NCBI GenBank assembly: GCA_013530545.1
Contig: SPVA01000103.1
Span: forward strand, 1-64,000
Source of the DNA: Acinetobacter lwoffii
Lineage (GTDB): Bacteria; Pseudomonadota; Gammaproteobacteria; Pseudomonadales; Moraxellaceae
Length of the DNA: 64,000 nt
Direction: 5' to 3'
This document shows, in pieces, positions 8,281 through 18,350 of the stretch (position 1 is its first letter; every line of letters begins with the position of its first letter). The notes under the pieces are model-generated. The model saw nothing but the letters and a program-made list of their open reading frames with translations, was not told the DNA's origin and searched no databases. A program made the translations under genes and the position numbers.

Positions 8281-8712
8281 ATGGCTATCGAACGTACTTT
8301 ATCTATCGTTAAACCAGACGCAGTTGCTAAAAACCACATCGGCGACATCTTTGCTCGTTTCGAGAAAGCTGGTCTTCAAATTGTTGCAACTAAAATGAAA
8401 CATTTGACTCAAGCTGAAGCTGAAGGCTTCTATGCTGAGCACAAAGAACGTGGTTTCTTTGCTGACCTAGTTGCATTTATGACTTCTGGTCCAGTTGTTG
8501 TTTCAGTTCTTGAAGGCGAAAACGCTGTTCTTGCTCACCGTGACATCCTTGGTGCGACGAATCCTAAAGAAGCTGCTCCTGGTACTATCCGTGCAGATTT
8601 CGCTGTAAGCATCGATGAAAACGCTGCTCACGGTTCTGACTCTGTAGCATCTGCTGATCGTGAAGTTAACTACTTCTTCGCTCAAACTGAGATTGCTCCA
8701 CGTACTCGTTAA
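8281..8712 (+). CDS. ndk: Nucleoside diphosphate kinase
   Basis: Full-length Ndk (143 residues): N-terminal [15 protein letters not shown], the ATP-site region [17 protein letters not shown], and the catalytic His in [15 protein letters not shown]. It transfers the gamma phosphate of ATP to other nucleoside diphosphates through a phosphohistidine in the cytoplasm, balancing NTP/dNTP pools. An aaggag ribosome site stands 6-7 bases before the ATG and a strong terminator follows, so it is probably a single-gene transcript. Codon use looks highly biased, as expected for an abundant enzyme. Confidence 0.98.
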   Translation: MAIERTLSIVKPDAVAKNHIGDIFARFEKAGLQIVATKMKHLTQAEAEGFYAEHKERGFFADLVAFMTSGPVVVSVLEGENAVLAHRDILGATNPKEAAPGTIRADFAVSIDENAAHGSDSVASADREVNYFFAQTEIAPRTR

Positions 8713-8727
8713 TTCGCAGTATTCAAG

Positions 8728-8764
8728 CCAGATAAGTGTTATTATACTTATCTGGTTTTTTTAT
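8728..8764 (+). terminator. Rho-independent terminator after ndk
   Basis: A stem CCAGATAAGT / ACTTATCTGG with a short loop is followed by a run of seven T. It lies 16 bases after the ndk stop. Confidence 0.9.
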
Positions 8765-8834
8765 TCTCTGAATAATTCTTTGCTCACATATTGAGCTTCT
8801 CCTTTCATCTTTAGACATGGTTTAGGTAATACAC

Positions 8835-10070
8835 ATGAGTACTGAAGCAGTCGCTGTATCAGCAGTTTCTGAGCCACAGCAACACACTCCATCCGCTCCA
8901 GCACAGGCAAATACTGTCGAGAAAGTGAATTTACTTGGCATGTCACGTCCGCAAATGGAAAAATTCTTTGAGGACATAGGTGAGAAGAAGTTTCGTGCCG
9001 GGCAGGTAATGAAATGGATTCACCAGTTCTTTGTGACTGATTTTGCTGAAATGACCAATATTTCCGGCAAACTGCGTGAAAAACTGGAAAAGATTTGTGA
9101 AATTAAAGCGCCTGAAGTGGTGCATAAAAACTATTCTAAAGATGGTACCCGTAAATGGGTATTCCGTGTTGGCGACGGTGAAGGTTCCCTCGTCGAAACC
9201 GTATTGATTCCTGCTGAACATCGCAGTGGTTTACGTCGCACTTTGTGTATTTCTTCACAAGTGGGCTGTGCACTGGACTGTTCATTCTGCTCAACCGGTA
9301 AACAGGGTTTCCAGCGTGATTTGACTCAAGCCGAAATTATCGGTCAGCTCTGGATGGCGAACTATTCCTATATGGAAGATGTGCCGGTACTTGAGCGTGA
9401 ACGTTCAGTCACGAACGTGGTGATGATGGGCATGGGCGAGCCATTGCTCAACTACGATGCAGTATTGAATTCAATGCGTATTATGCTGGATGACTTTGCA
9501 TACGGCATGTCAAAACGTCGTGTGACTTTATCGACTTCTGGTGTAGTGCCGAAAATCGATCAGATGGTCAAAGATATTGACGTGGCGCTAGCTATTTCAT
9601 TGCATGCGCCAAATGATGAACTGCGTAACGAGCTGGTGCCGATCAATAAAAAATATCCGCTTGAGCAGCTGATTGCAGCATGTCAGCGTTATATTGCCAA
9701 AGATGGTAACGAAAGTTCACGTAAGCATGTAACCATTGAATATGTGATGTTAGATGGCGTGAATGACCATCCTGAACATGCCCAGCAAATGATTAAGCTG
9801 TTGAAGAATTTGCCAAGCAAGATTAATTTGATTCCTTTTAATCCGTTCCCGCATGCGCCATATGGCCGCTCAAGCCGCAACCGGATTATTTCTTTCCAAA
9901 AAACTTTGTCTGATGCCGGTTTTGTGTGTACGATTCGTCAGACACGCGGTGATGACATTGATGCCGCGTGCGGACAGTTAGTCGGACAAGTTGCTGACCG
10001 TACCCGTCGTGCGGAACAGTGGAAAAAGAAAATTGCGCAATCGAATGAGATCATGCGCTCACAAGGATAA
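8835..10070 (+). CDS. rlmN: Dual-specificity 23S rRNA A2503 / tRNA A37 C2-methyltransferase
   Basis: A radical-SAM methyltransferase: the cluster motif [11 protein letters not shown] (Cys-x3-Cys-x2-Cys), the [13 protein letters not shown]-binding segment, the VTLSTSG region, and the C-terminal [19 protein letters not shown] with the methyl-carrying Cys. It methylates C2 of A2503 in 23S rRNA and A37 in a set of tRNAs. It has about 30 extra low-complexity residues at the N-terminus before [14 protein letters not shown]. It heads a conserved run with pilF, rodZ, ispG, hisS and bamB; pilF starts 14 bases later. Confidence 0.97.
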   Translation: MSTEAVAVSAVSEPQQHTPSAPAQANTVEKVNLLGMSRPQMEKFFEDIGEKKFRAGQVMKWIHQFFVTDFAEMTNISGKLREKLEKICEIKAPEVVHKNYSKDGTRKWVFRVGDGEGSLVETVLIPAEHRSGLRRTLCISSQVGCALDCSFCSTGKQGFQRDLTQAEIIGQLWMANYSYMEDVPVLERERSVTNVVMMGMGEPLLNYDAVLNSMRIMLDDFAYGMSKRRVTLSTSGVVPKIDQMVKDIDVALAISLHAPNDELRNELVPINKKYPLEQLIAACQRYIAKDGNESSRKHVTIEYVMLDGVNDHPEHAQQMIKLLKNLPSKINLIPFNPFPHAPYGRSSRNRIISFQKTLSDAGFVCTIRQTRGDDIDAACGQLVGQVADRTRRAEQWKKKIAQSNEIMRSQG

Positions 10071-10084
10071 TAAGAGGTCGCCAG

Positions 10085-10885
10085 TTGAGAAATCTAACAT
10101 CAAAGTTTGCTTTGATTTCAACAGTATGTGTGTCTTTGGTTTTAGTCGCGTGTCAGACGCCAGATCTGGGTCAGAAAGACCCTGAAAAGGCCACCAAAGT
10201 CCGTACCCAATTGGCGGTAGAATATCTGAGAACAGGTGACCTGGATGCAGCTAAACGTGCGCTGGATCAGGCACTTGAAAGCAGTCCGCGTGATTCTCAA
10301 GCGAATATGATGATGGGCGTGCTACTGCAACAGGAAGGTAGTAAGCTTAATCTCGAAAAAGCAGATCATTATTTCAAGCGTGCGATTTCGGCAGATCCGA
10401 AAAATGCGCAGGCGCGAAATAATTACGGCACTTATTTATATCAGCTTGAACGCTATAATGATGCGATCGAGCAGTTTCAAATTGCTGGTGCCACGTTGGG
10501 TTATGATCAGCGATTCCGTGCATTGGAAAATATGGGACGGATTTACCTGAAACTGGGTGATACAGCAAATGCTGAAAAATCATTCAAACAGGCGCTGCAA
10601 GCCAATCGCGATTCTTATATTTCAATGTTAGAGTTAGCAGAAATATTTTATTTGAACCAGCAGTTCCCGGCGGCGACACAAATGTATCAACAGTTTGTGC
10701 GTGGTGTGGGACAGAAAAATCAGGGTGCCCGTGCGCTCTGGGTTGGCATTCGCACTGCGCGTGCCGGGGGTGATCAGTTGGGGATGCAGGTATTGGTCAA
10801 CCAGTTACGTGCACTTTTTCCTGAAAGCCAGGAATACCAACGTTATTTGCAATTACAGTACAGTACTGAGGCCGTATGGAAGTAA
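10085..10885 (+). CDS. pilF: Type IV pilus assembly lipoprotein PilF/PilW (TPR)
   Basis: The N-terminus is a lipoprotein signal with lipobox LVAC (about residues 20-23), followed by about six tetratricopeptide repeats (for example AVEYLRTGDLDAAKRALDQA, PKNAQARNNYGTYLYQ). Such proteins act as pilotins for PilQ secretin assembly or pilus stability at the outer membrane. Translation starts at a TTG with an agagg ribosome site. It is placed between rlmN and rodZ as in other Gammaproteobacteria and overlaps rodZ by 10 bases. Confidence 0.93.
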   Translation: MRNLTSKFALISTVCVSLVLVACQTPDLGQKDPEKATKVRTQLAVEYLRTGDLDAAKRALDQALESSPRDSQANMMMGVLLQQEGSKLNLEKADHYFKRAISADPKNAQARNNYGTYLYQLERYNDAIEQFQIAGATLGYDQRFRALENMGRIYLKLGDTANAEKSFKQALQANRDSYISMLELAEIFYLNQQFPAATQMYQQFVRGVGQKNQGARALWVGIRTARAGGDQLGMQVLVNQLRALFPESQEYQRYLQLQYSTEAVWK

Positions 10886-11667
10886 ATCCTAATTCACCAT
10901 CGAATCATTCGAGCGTAGCTCCAAATGCGTTAGGAAATATTCAACGTCCGGGCGAGTACTTGCGCCAGATTCGTATCAATCAGCAACGCAATCTGGAAGA
11001 TGTAGCGAAAGAGCTGAACATCCCAGTCAAAACCCTGACTGCTCTTGAGCAGGATGAATACAAGTCTTTGCCTGAAGCGACCTTTATTAAAGGTTATTAC
11101 CGGACTTATGCCAAATTTCTGGGTGTAGATGCGTCTAGTATTATTCAACGTTTTGATGAAATTTATACCAATGATACCGGGCTGCTGCCGAATCATGCCC
11201 TGAATAATTCTCCTATCAAAATTATGGGGAAATTGCCAGGTTCCAAACGTGACCGCAATCGTAAGTGGTTAAAGCGCATTTTTATTACGCTGGTATTGCT
11301 GCTGATTTTGGGTGCACTGTTTGCCATGATTCAGAACTGGTCGAGTAGTAATTCACAAAATAGCACTGAAGTCTCTGGAGTAGGCGCTTCTAATGTCGAG
11401 ATTCTGAATCTGGATACAGGTGCCGCGCTTTCGGGCGATCAGCTGAAACTTGATTTTAACCGTCCGACTTCTGTGCATATTGTTGACTCGGCGGGTAATG
11501 TTCTGGCAACTGGCCGTCAGGCATCGAGCTTGCAGCTGAATGGTGAAGCGCCATTCCAGATTCGTCTGGATGATGCATCGGCTGTATCACTCAGTTTGAA
11601 TAATGAAAATATTTCATTGTCACCCTACACTGTGAACGGAAAAGCAGAATTCCGTTTATCACCTTAA
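10876..11667 (+). CDS. rodZ: Cell-shape protein RodZ
   Basis: Domain order fits RodZ: a cytoplasmic helix-turn-helix of the Xre type (about residues 25-85, LRQIRINQQRNLEDVAKELN), a basic linker, one transmembrane helix (about 133-152, IFITLVLLLILGALFAMI) and a periplasmic beta domain (DUF4115-like, about 180-263). RodZ links MreB to the elongation machinery. The gene overlaps pilF by 10 bases and precedes ispG by 23, the usual order in this group. Confidence 0.93.
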   Translation: MEVNPNSPSNHSSVAPNALGNIQRPGEYLRQIRINQQRNLEDVAKELNIPVKTLTALEQDEYKSLPEATFIKGYYRTYAKFLGVDASSIIQRFDEIYTNDTGLLPNHALNNSPIKIMGKLPGSKRDRNRKWLKRIFITLVLLLILGALFAMIQNWSSSNSQNSTEVSGVGASNVEILNLDTGAALSGDQLKLDFNRPTSVHIVDSAGNVLATGRQASSLQLNGEAPFQIRLDDASAVSLSLNNENISLSPYTVNGKAEFRLSP

Positions 11668-11690
11668 CAGATCAAGAGTAGAGCAGAACG

Positions 11691-12812
11691 ATGATCATAA
11701 ATCCAATTAAACGTCGTCCAACACGTAAAATTCGTGTGGGTTCAGTTTATGTGGGTGGTGATGCACCAATCAGTATCCAGTCCATGACCAATACTGAAAC
11801 CTGTGATGTGGCAGCTACGGTTGCACAGATTCAGCGCTGCGTCGATGCAGGTGCGGATATTATGCGGGTTTCTGTGCCTACCATGGAAGCCGCGGCGGCA
11901 TTTGGTGAAATTCGCAAGCAGGTCAATGTACCTTTGGTCGCCGATATTCACTTCGATTATAAAATTGCTTTGGCAGTTGCGGATTTGGGTGCAGATTGTC
12001 TGCGGATTAACCCGGGCAATATCGGTTCTGAAGCGAAAATTCGTGAAGTTGTGGCCGCAGCACGTCATAACGATATTTCCATGCGGATCGGTGTCAATGC
12101 CGGTTCACTGGAAAAAGATATTCAAAAGAAATATGGTGAGCCGACTGGCCAGGCTTTGCTTGAATCTGCGATGCGCCATATCGATATTTTAGACCGTCTG
12201 GATTTCCAGGAATTCAAAATTTCAGTCAAAGCATCGAATGTGTTCCTGACCATGGATGCGTATCGTTTGCTGTCACAGCAAATTGATAATCCGCTCCATC
12301 TGGGTGTCACAGAAGCGGGTATTTACCGTACCGGTTCGGTTAAATCTGCCATCGCTCTGGGCGGCCTGCTGATGGAAGGCATTGGGGATACCATGCGTAT
12401 TTCCTTAGCTGCTGAGCCTGAAGAAGAAATTAAAATCGGTTTTGATATTCTGAAATCGCTGGGTCTGCGCTCCAACGGGATTAACTTCATTGCCTGCCCA
12501 AGCTGTTCACGTCAGGAATTTAATGTGATTTCCGTGATGCAGCAACTTGAAGAGCGTTTAGAAGATATTCGTACCCCAATGGATGTCTCGGTCATTGGCT
12601 GTAAAGTGAATGGGCCGGGCGAAGCCAAAGAAGCGGATATTGGTGTCGTAGGTGCAGCACCACGTTCACTGGTGTACTGTAATGGTGAAAAGAGCCATTT
12701 AATTGACACGAATCAATTGGTTGATGAAATCGAAACCATGGTTCGTCAACGTGTTACCGAGCTTGAAGAAGCTAAATCTAAAGAAATTATTCGTACAAGT
12801 TTTCCTGAGTAG
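11691..12812 (+). CDS. ispG: 4-hydroxy-3-methylbut-2-enyl diphosphate synthase (IspG/GcpE)
   Basis: Complete two-domain IspG (373 residues): a TIM barrel with [12 protein letters not shown] and [15 protein letters not shown], and a C-terminal [4Fe-4S] domain with [11 protein letters not shown] plus [15 protein letters not shown]. It reduces methylerythritol cyclodiphosphate to HMBPP in the MEP isoprenoid pathway, supplying undecaprenyl and quinone chains. It is followed 3 bases later by hisS, indicating one operon. Confidence 0.98.
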   Translation: MIINPIKRRPTRKIRVGSVYVGGDAPISIQSMTNTETCDVAATVAQIQRCVDAGADIMRVSVPTMEAAAAFGEIRKQVNVPLVADIHFDYKIALAVADLGADCLRINPGNIGSEAKIREVVAAARHNDISMRIGVNAGSLEKDIQKKYGEPTGQALLESAMRHIDILDRLDFQEFKISVKASNVFLTMDAYRLLSQQIDNPLHLGVTEAGIYRTGSVKSAIALGGLLMEGIGDTMRISLAAEPEEEIKIGFDILKSLGLRSNGINFIACPSCSRQEFNVISVMQQLEERLEDIRTPMDVSVIGCKVNGPGEAKEADIGVVGAAPRSLVYCNGEKSHLIDTNQLVDEIETMVRQRVTELEEAKSKEIIRTSFPE

Positions 12813-12815
12813 ATC

Positions 12816-14111
12816 ATGAGTTCAATCGTCGCAATCAAAGGTTTTAATGACATTCTCCCAACGCAAACCCCAGCTTGGAGACGTCTTGAACAGCATCTAT
12901 CCGGTTTGATGGATGCCTATGGCTATCAACAAATTCGTTTGCCTATCGTAGAACAGACTAATTTGTTTAAACGTTCGATCGGTGATGCAACCGATATCGT
13001 TGAAAAAGAAATGTATACCTTCCTCGACAAGGGTAATCCGCCTGAATCATTGACGCTACGTCCTGAAGGGACGGCGGGTTGTGTACGTGCCATGCTGGAG
13101 CATAACCTGCTGCGCGGTGCGACGCCTCGCATCTGGTATATCGGACCCATGTTCCGTTATGAAAAACCGCAAAAAGGCCGTTACCGTCAGTTCCACCAGT
13201 TTGGTGTGGAAACTTTTGGTGTTGCGACTCCGGACATGGACGCAGAACTGATTTTGATGACGGCGCGTCTGTGGAAACGTATGGGTGTAGCAGACAAGGT
13301 TCAGCTTGAGTTAAATACACTCGGTGAGTCGGATGAGCGTGCAGCATATCGTGCGGCACTGGTTGAATTCCTGGAGTCGCATAAAGCGGATCTGGATGAA
13401 GATTCTCAGCGCCGTCTGACCACGAATCCATTGCGTATTCTGGATTCTAAAGATGCCAAAACACAAAGCATCTTGGAAAATGCACCGAAACTGCATGACT
13501 TTATGGGTGAAGAAACGCTGGCGCATTTTACCCAGCTACAACAGTACTTGACCGATGCAGGCATCAGTTTTGTGATCAATCAAAAGCTGGTACGCGGTCT
13601 GGACTATTACAACAAAACTGTTTTTGAATGGACCACAACCCATTTGGGTTCACAAGGTACAGTTTGTGCCGGTGGCCGTTATGACGGTCTAGTGGGTCAA
13701 CTTAAAGGAAAGGCAGATCAGTCTGTTCCTGCAGTTGGTTTTGCCATGGGGATCGAGCGTTTATTGCTTCTGCTGGAACAGGTTGAAGACAATACCCCGA
13801 CACGTGATTGTGAAGTATTCCTGGTGGCTGAACCGACTTCTCAAGGTAAGGCTTTGGTCATTGCCGAACAGATCCGTGATCAGCTTGAAGCAGCAGGCAG
13901 TCAGGTTCGTCTGAAAGTAGGCTCACAAGGTTCAATGAAATCGCAAATGAAAAAGGCCGATCAAGCCGGTGCTTTGTATGCAGCGATTTTGGGCGAGCGT
14001 GAACTGGAAGCTCAGGCGTTTACTGTGAAAGAGCTGGCAACCGCAGAGCAATCGAATGTACCATTTACGGACTTCGTTGCATTTTTTAGTACTAAAATTT
14101 CTTCAAAATAA
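12816..14111 (+). CDS. hisS: Histidyl-tRNA synthetase
   Basis: A class II synthetase: motif 1 in the N-terminal third, motif 2 [18 protein letters not shown] (about residues 113-130), the histidine-specific [15 protein letters not shown], motif 3 [10 protein letters not shown], and a C-terminal anticodon-binding domain starting near CEVFLVAEP. It charges tRNA-His in the cytoplasm. The length of 431 is slightly above E. coli HisS (424). The order ispG-hisS-yfgM-bamB-der matches E. coli. Confidence 0.98.
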   Translation: MSSIVAIKGFNDILPTQTPAWRRLEQHLSGLMDAYGYQQIRLPIVEQTNLFKRSIGDATDIVEKEMYTFLDKGNPPESLTLRPEGTAGCVRAMLEHNLLRGATPRIWYIGPMFRYEKPQKGRYRQFHQFGVETFGVATPDMDAELILMTARLWKRMGVADKVQLELNTLGESDERAAYRAALVEFLESHKADLDEDSQRRLTTNPLRILDSKDAKTQSILENAPKLHDFMGEETLAHFTQLQQYLTDAGISFVINQKLVRGLDYYNKTVFEWTTTHLGSQGTVCAGGRYDGLVGQLKGKADQSVPAVGFAMGIERLLLLLEQVEDNTPTRDCEVFLVAEPTSQGKALVIAEQIRDQLEAAGSQVRLKVGSQGSMKSQMKKADQAGALYAAILGERELEAQAFTVKELATAEQSNVPFTDFVAFFSTKISSK

Positions 14112-14141
14112 TCGATAAAACATTAGGAAAAGGGTAATCTC

Positions 14142-14840
14142 ATGAGCGCAATGAGTGGTGATGAACAGTTTGAAAGCTTAAAATCCTTTACGAAGAAATA
14201 TGGTTCTTCGATGATTACCGGGATTTTAATTGCGCTGATTGCCTTTTTTGGATGGGAATATTGGCAGAAGAAAAACTTGGCAGAGTCGCAAATGCACACT
14301 GCCAAGGTTCAGCAGTTGATGGATGATGCGCAGGCATCGAAAGGTGATGGTTTTGCCAAGTTGTCTGAAGCTGCGGACAAGATTGTCAAGGAAGCACCTG
14401 ATTCAGCTCAGGCGATTCAGACCCAGCTAGTGATGGCGAAACTGGCTTATGACAAAGAAGATTATGCTGCGGCCGAGAAAGCGCTACAGAAAGTTGAAAA
14501 CTCGAAAGTAGATGATAAAGGCCTGGTTCAGGTCGTCAAACTTCGTCTGGCCTATGCACAACTGGCACAGAAAAAATATGATGCTGCATTGAAAACTTTA
14601 GAAGCAGTCACTGAGCCTGCATTTAAAGCAACTGCCGATGAAGCACGTGGCGATATCTATGTTGCCAAAAATGATATTGAAAATGCTAAAAAAGTATATC
14701 AAAGTGCATGGGATGCTTTGATCGAACGTAAAGAAGAACGTCAGATTTTACAAATTAAGCTCGAAAGCGTAGGCGTATTGGTCGATGATCCGGAAATCGA
14801 ACGCCCAATTATAGAAACACAAGCGGAAGAAGCTGAATGA
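14142..14840 (+). CDS. yfgM: YfgM-type SecYEG ancillary TPR protein
   Basis: The product has a short cytoplasmic N-terminus, one transmembrane helix (about residues 24-43, SSMITGILIALIAFFGWEYW) and a periplasmic tetratricopeptide-like helical domain. YfgM works with PpiD at the SecYEG translocon to help exported proteins fold. It sits between hisS and bamB, as in E. coli, and its last codons overlap the bamB start by 4 bases (ATGA). Confidence 0.9.
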   Translation: MSAMSGDEQFESLKSFTKKYGSSMITGILIALIAFFGWEYWQKKNLAESQMHTAKVQQLMDDAQASKGDGFAKLSEAADKIVKEAPDSAQAIQTQLVMAKLAYDKEDYAAAEKALQKVENSKVDDKGLVQVVKLRLAYAQLAQKKYDAALKTLEAVTEPAFKATADEARGDIYVAKNDIENAKKVYQSAWDALIERKEERQILQIKLESVGVLVDDPEIERPIIETQAEEAE

Positions 14841-15985
14841 ATAGAAAATACAAAATTACCTGTGCCTTGACTGTTTTAACGCTTGCATTGGCTGGCTGTG
14901 CAGGTAAAACCAATAAAGTTCCAGAAGTAAAACCGAATCCACTTCCAAAACTGACCCAAGCCAAAACACTGGTGCCCGTATTTTCTACCAGTGTGGCTTC
15001 GACAGATGCTGCTGATCCGTTGCGTTTACGTCTGGATGCAGATAATGGTGTGGTCTTTGCAATTGATCCGAAAGGCGAAGTGTCTGCATTTAAAGGCAAA
15101 CAGCGTCTGTGGCAGAAAAAAGTCAGCAAAGACAATTTAAGCTCTGGCGTTGAAGCTGCCGAAGGTCTTGTTGTCGTTGGCAACCAGAAAGGCCAACTGT
15201 TTGCGCTGGATCAGCAAACCGGCGAGCAAAAATGGACTGCGCAATTGACGGGTGCTTTACTGGCACCTTCATTAATTCATGCTGGTCGTGTCATTAGTGT
15301 CAGCAATGATGGCACCGTATATGCGCATGAAATTGCGACGGGTGCACAAGTTTGGACTTATAACTTACCTAATGTACAATTCAGCCTGCGTGGTATGGCT
15401 GCACCGGTTGCATTAGATGCCCGTAATGTACTGATTGCATCTTCCAATGCTTATATCTATGCACTGGATGCCTTAAGTGGTGTGCCAAAATTACAGCGTC
15501 GTGTCGCAGTGTCGGATGGACGTTCTGATATCCAGCGTCTGGTTGATATTGACGGGGAACCGGTCGTTGCAGGCCAGTTTGTGGTGACTACCAGTTATCA
15601 AGGTCAGGTGACTGTGCTGGATTTAGCTTCACAACAGGTGGTCTGGAGTAAAGATGCCAGCAGTATCCAGCGTCCAGAAGTCGTGGGCAATGGCGTATTT
15701 GTGGCGCAAACCGATGGCAAAATCAAAGCCTTTGAGATTACCTCGGGTCAACTGCTTTGGGAAAATGACCAGCTGTTGAATCGCAAGTTAAGTAATCCGG
15801 TGATGCTGGGTACTGATCTTGTAGTCGGCGATCTGGATGGTGTCTTGCACCTGATTGATCCGCGTACCGGACAGATTACTGGTCGTTCGAAAACCTCTGG
15901 GGAAGTACGTAGCTTACACGTCATCGACAACCAGCTGTATGTTTCCACACGCAAGGGCGCATTAAGCATTTGGCAGAACCGTTAA
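14837..15985 (+). CDS. bamB: Outer-membrane protein assembly factor BamB
   Basis: A lipoprotein (lipobox ALAGC at about residue 21) with an eight-bladed propeller built from PQQ-type repeats (LFALDQQTGEQKWTA, VYAHEIATGAQVWTY, IKAFEITSGQLLWEN, LHLIDPRTGQITGR). BamB is a lipoprotein of the BAM complex, helping BamA insert beta-barrel proteins. The ATGA overlap with yfgM implies translational coupling. A terminator follows at 16031. Confidence 0.96.
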   Translation: MNRKYKITCALTVLTLALAGCAGKTNKVPEVKPNPLPKLTQAKTLVPVFSTSVASTDAADPLRLRLDADNGVVFAIDPKGEVSAFKGKQRLWQKKVSKDNLSSGVEAAEGLVVVGNQKGQLFALDQQTGEQKWTAQLTGALLAPSLIHAGRVISVSNDGTVYAHEIATGAQVWTYNLPNVQFSLRGMAAPVALDARNVLIASSNAYIYALDALSGVPKLQRRVAVSDGRSDIQRLVDIDGEPVVAGQFVVTTSYQGQVTVLDLASQQVVWSKDASSIQRPEVVGNGVFVAQTDGKIKAFEITSGQLLWENDQLLNRKLSNPVMLGTDLVVGDLDGVLHLIDPRTGQITGRSKTSGEVRSLHVIDNQLYVSTRKGALSIWQNR

Positions 15986-16030
15986 TTTTAACGAGCCTTA
16001 TGCTAAACTAGCCACAACCGTATTTTGTGA

Positions 16031-16070
16031 ACGCGGGGTGATTGAAAAATCAATGCCCCGTGTTTTTATT
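16031..16070 (+). terminator. Terminator after bamB
   Basis: ACGCGGGG pairs with CCCCGTGT around an inner TGATT/AATCA helix, followed by TTTTTATT. It ends the long run beginning near rlmN; der then starts from its own leader. Confidence 0.8.
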
Positions 16071-16152
16071 TAGGGTATTTCCCCCTTGTATCTTCCTATG
16101 CTTTCTGATGTTCAGGCCACTTTGACGCCTGATATTGAATAAAGGTTACTCT

Positions 16153-17544
16153 ATGAAACCCGTAATTGCGCTCATTGGTCGTCCGAACGTCGGAAAATCA
16201 ACGCTGTTCAACCAGATTACCAAGAGCCGTGACGCATTGGTGGCAGACTTCGCAGGTCTGACACGCGACCGTAAATATGGCGATGCTACCTATCAAAATA
16301 AATCTTTCATTGTGGTCGATACTGGCGGTATTGGCGAAAATGAAGGTGGGATTGACTCCTACATGGCAGAGCAATCCAAGACTGCCATTCATGAAGCCGA
16401 CATTATTATTTTTGTGGTTGATGCGCGTGCCGGACTACTGGCTTCCGATGAACAGATTGCACGTGAATTACGTACTTTAGGCAAAAAAGTCTTTCTGGTG
16501 GCCAACAAGGTTGATGGCGTACATGCTGAAGCTGCCCTGGTTGAATTCTACAAACTGGGTATGGGCGAGCCGTTACAAGTGGCAGCCAGCCATGGTCGTG
16601 GTGTTCAGCAGATGTTGGAAGACGTACTTGCTGATGTACCGGAAGATGAAAATCCGGAAGAGCATGACAAAAATACGGGTCTGCGTTTAGCGATTATTGG
16701 TCGTCCGAACGTAGGTAAATCAACGCTGGTGAACCGCTTGCTCGGTGAAGAGCGTGTGGTGGCATTTGACCAGCCGGGTACAACACGTGACTCGATTTAT
16801 ATTCCATTCGAGCGTGATGGCCGTCAATACACCCTGATTGATACTGCCGGGGTGCGCCGTAAAGGTAAAGTTGATGAAATGATTGAGAAATTCTCGATTG
16901 TTAAAACTTTACAGGCAATGAAAGATGCCAACGTAATTGTTGTTGTGGTTGATGCGCGTGATGGTATTGTTGAGCAGGATTTGCATTTGATTGGCTATGC
17001 ACTTGAAGCGGGTCGTGCCATGGTTATTGCAGTCAATAAATGGGATAACATGACTGAATATGATCGTAAGCAATGTAAGCTTGATGTAGAGCGTCGCTTC
17101 GATTTTATTCCATGGGCCAAAGTGCATTTGATTTCTGCATTGCATGGAACGGGCGTGGGCGATCTTTATCCATCGATTCACCGTGCTTATGATTCATCTC
17201 GTTTGAAAGTATCACCAGCAAAAATCACCCAGATTTTAAATGATGCGACAGATGCCCACCAACCGCCGATGGTTCAGGGTCGTCGTATTAAAATGCGTTA
17301 TGCGCATATGGGTGGACAAAATCCGCCAACGATCGTTATTCACGGAAACAAAGTGGATAAAACCCCTGCGGATTATCGTCGTTACCTGGAAAATGTGTTC
17401 CGTAAAGTGTACAAGCTTGAAGGTACACCGATTAAAATCGAGTTTAAAACTTCTGAAAACCCGTTTGAAGGCCGTAAGTCTCAAGTGGATGAGCGTGCAG
17501 CTGCACGTAAACGTCGTTATGTACAGAAGTTCAATAAGCGTTAA
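16153..17544 (+). CDS. der: Ribosome assembly GTPase Der (EngA)
   Basis: Two tandem GTPase domains, each with a P-loop GRPNVGKST (residues about 8-16 and 183-191), DTGG/DTAG switch motifs and NKVD/NKWD base motifs, then a C-terminal KH-like domain ending in a basic tail ([14 protein letters not shown]). Der is essential for 50S subunit maturation. The start at 16153 has an aaagg ribosome site; an upstream TTG at 16135 adds only six unconserved residues. A terminator follows at 17571. Confidence 0.98.
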   Translation: MKPVIALIGRPNVGKSTLFNQITKSRDALVADFAGLTRDRKYGDATYQNKSFIVVDTGGIGENEGGIDSYMAEQSKTAIHEADIIIFVVDARAGLLASDEQIARELRTLGKKVFLVANKVDGVHAEAALVEFYKLGMGEPLQVAASHGRGVQQMLEDVLADVPEDENPEEHDKNTGLRLAIIGRPNVGKSTLVNRLLGEERVVAFDQPGTTRDSIYIPFERDGRQYTLIDTAGVRRKGKVDEMIEKFSIVKTLQAMKDANVIVVVVDARDGIVEQDLHLIGYALEAGRAMVIAVNKWDNMTEYDRKQCKLDVERRFDFIPWAKVHLISALHGTGVGDLYPSIHRAYDSSRLKVSPAKITQILNDATDAHQPPMVQGRRIKMRYAHMGGQNPPTIVIHGNKVDKTPADYRRYLENVFRKVYKLEGTPIKIEFKTSENPFEGRKSQVDERAAARKRRYVQKFNKR

Positions 17545-17570
17545 TTTTATAGTTTAAATTTTTCGGATAA

Positions 17571-17600
17571 AAAGCCTGCGTAAAGCGGGCTTTTTGTTTT
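17571..17600 (+). terminator. Terminator after der
   Basis: AAAGCCTGC / GCGGGCTTT hairpin with a TAAA-type loop and a TTTTTG tail. Confidence 0.9.
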
Positions 17601-17630
17601 GAGAAAATAATGAATTTCTCTCCCAATAAA

Positions 17631-17650
17631 AGTGTAAATTCTTTTACACT
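17631..17650. promoter_or_regulatory. Palindrome upstream of the phosphopantetheinyl transferase gene
   Basis: AGTGTAAA and TTTACACT form an 8-bp inverted repeat with a 4-base centre, 33 bases before the GTG start at 17683. It is not followed by a T-run, so it looks more like an operator than a terminator. No regulator can be named. Confidence 0.35.
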
Positions 17651-17682
17651 CAAATCAATTGACATCTTTTTAATGGATTAAT

Positions 17683-18327
17683 GTGGCTCGGCTGATTCAA
17701 ATTCATCTGCATCAACTTTCTGATCTGACTTGTTATCAATTGTCAGACCGCAAAACCCAGGTTGCCGAACGGAAAAGCGAAGTGGCATTTTTGCGCAATC
17801 AGCTTTTATCTCAATCTTTTGAATTGTCAGTTAGTGATCAGCAGGTGGTGCGGACGAATTTTGGCAAGCCTTATTTAAAGGACTATCCGGATTTCAGTTT
17901 TAATCATAGTCATAGTCAAAATTTCTACGCCTTGGCCACGAGCAAGCAAGTTCAGAACTTAGGAATTGATATTGAAGAACTGAATCGTAAAGTCCGTTTT
18001 GAAGCTTTGGCACAACATGCCTTTCATCCCCAAGAACTTAAAAAGTGGCAAGTGCTGGATTATGATCCTGAATACTGGTTTAAAGTCTGGACCACCAAAG
18101 AAGCGGTGTTAAAGGCATCAGGCTTGGGAATCCGGATCAACCTGAATGAACTCAATACCAATATCCATCCTGAACAAAATGGTGGACGCTGCGAACATCC
18201 AGAGATTGGCGTCTATGCTTATCAAAATTATTCTGTTGCTGGCTGTATGCTCACCGTGGCCTGGCAAAGTGAGCATTCCTGCAAAGGGTTGAGATTTCCA
18301 GTGATCCAGATTCATCACACTGTCTAA
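17683..18327 (+). CDS. 4'-phosphopantetheinyl transferase (Sfp/AcpT type)
   Basis: The Sfp-family motifs are all present: FSFNHSHS (about residues 71-78), GIDIEELNRKV with the Mg-binding Asp/Glu pair (about 97-107) and WFKVWTTKEAVLKASGLGI (about 130-148). The enzyme moves phosphopantetheine from CoA onto carrier proteins of fatty-acid, siderophore or polyketide synthesis. Translation starts at a GTG: the overlapping ATG at 17681 hits a stop within five codons. It stands alone between der and an oppositely oriented SDR, with no carrier-protein target nearby. Confidence 0.88.
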   Translation: MARLIQIHLHQLSDLTCYQLSDRKTQVAERKSEVAFLRNQLLSQSFELSVSDQQVVRTNFGKPYLKDYPDFSFNHSHSQNFYALATSKQVQNLGIDIEELNRKVRFEALAQHAFHPQELKKWQVLDYDPEYWFKVWTTKEAVLKASGLGIRINLNELNTNIHPEQNGGRCEHPEIGVYAYQNYSVAGCMLTVAWQSEHSCKGLRFPVIQIHHTV

Positions 18328-18350
18328 AACAAAATCAATCCGAATATTTT

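Noticed and set aside
12967-13431. 154-codon antisense frame within hisS
   Set aside because: It overlaps the conserved synthetase motifs and shows no domain or start signal.
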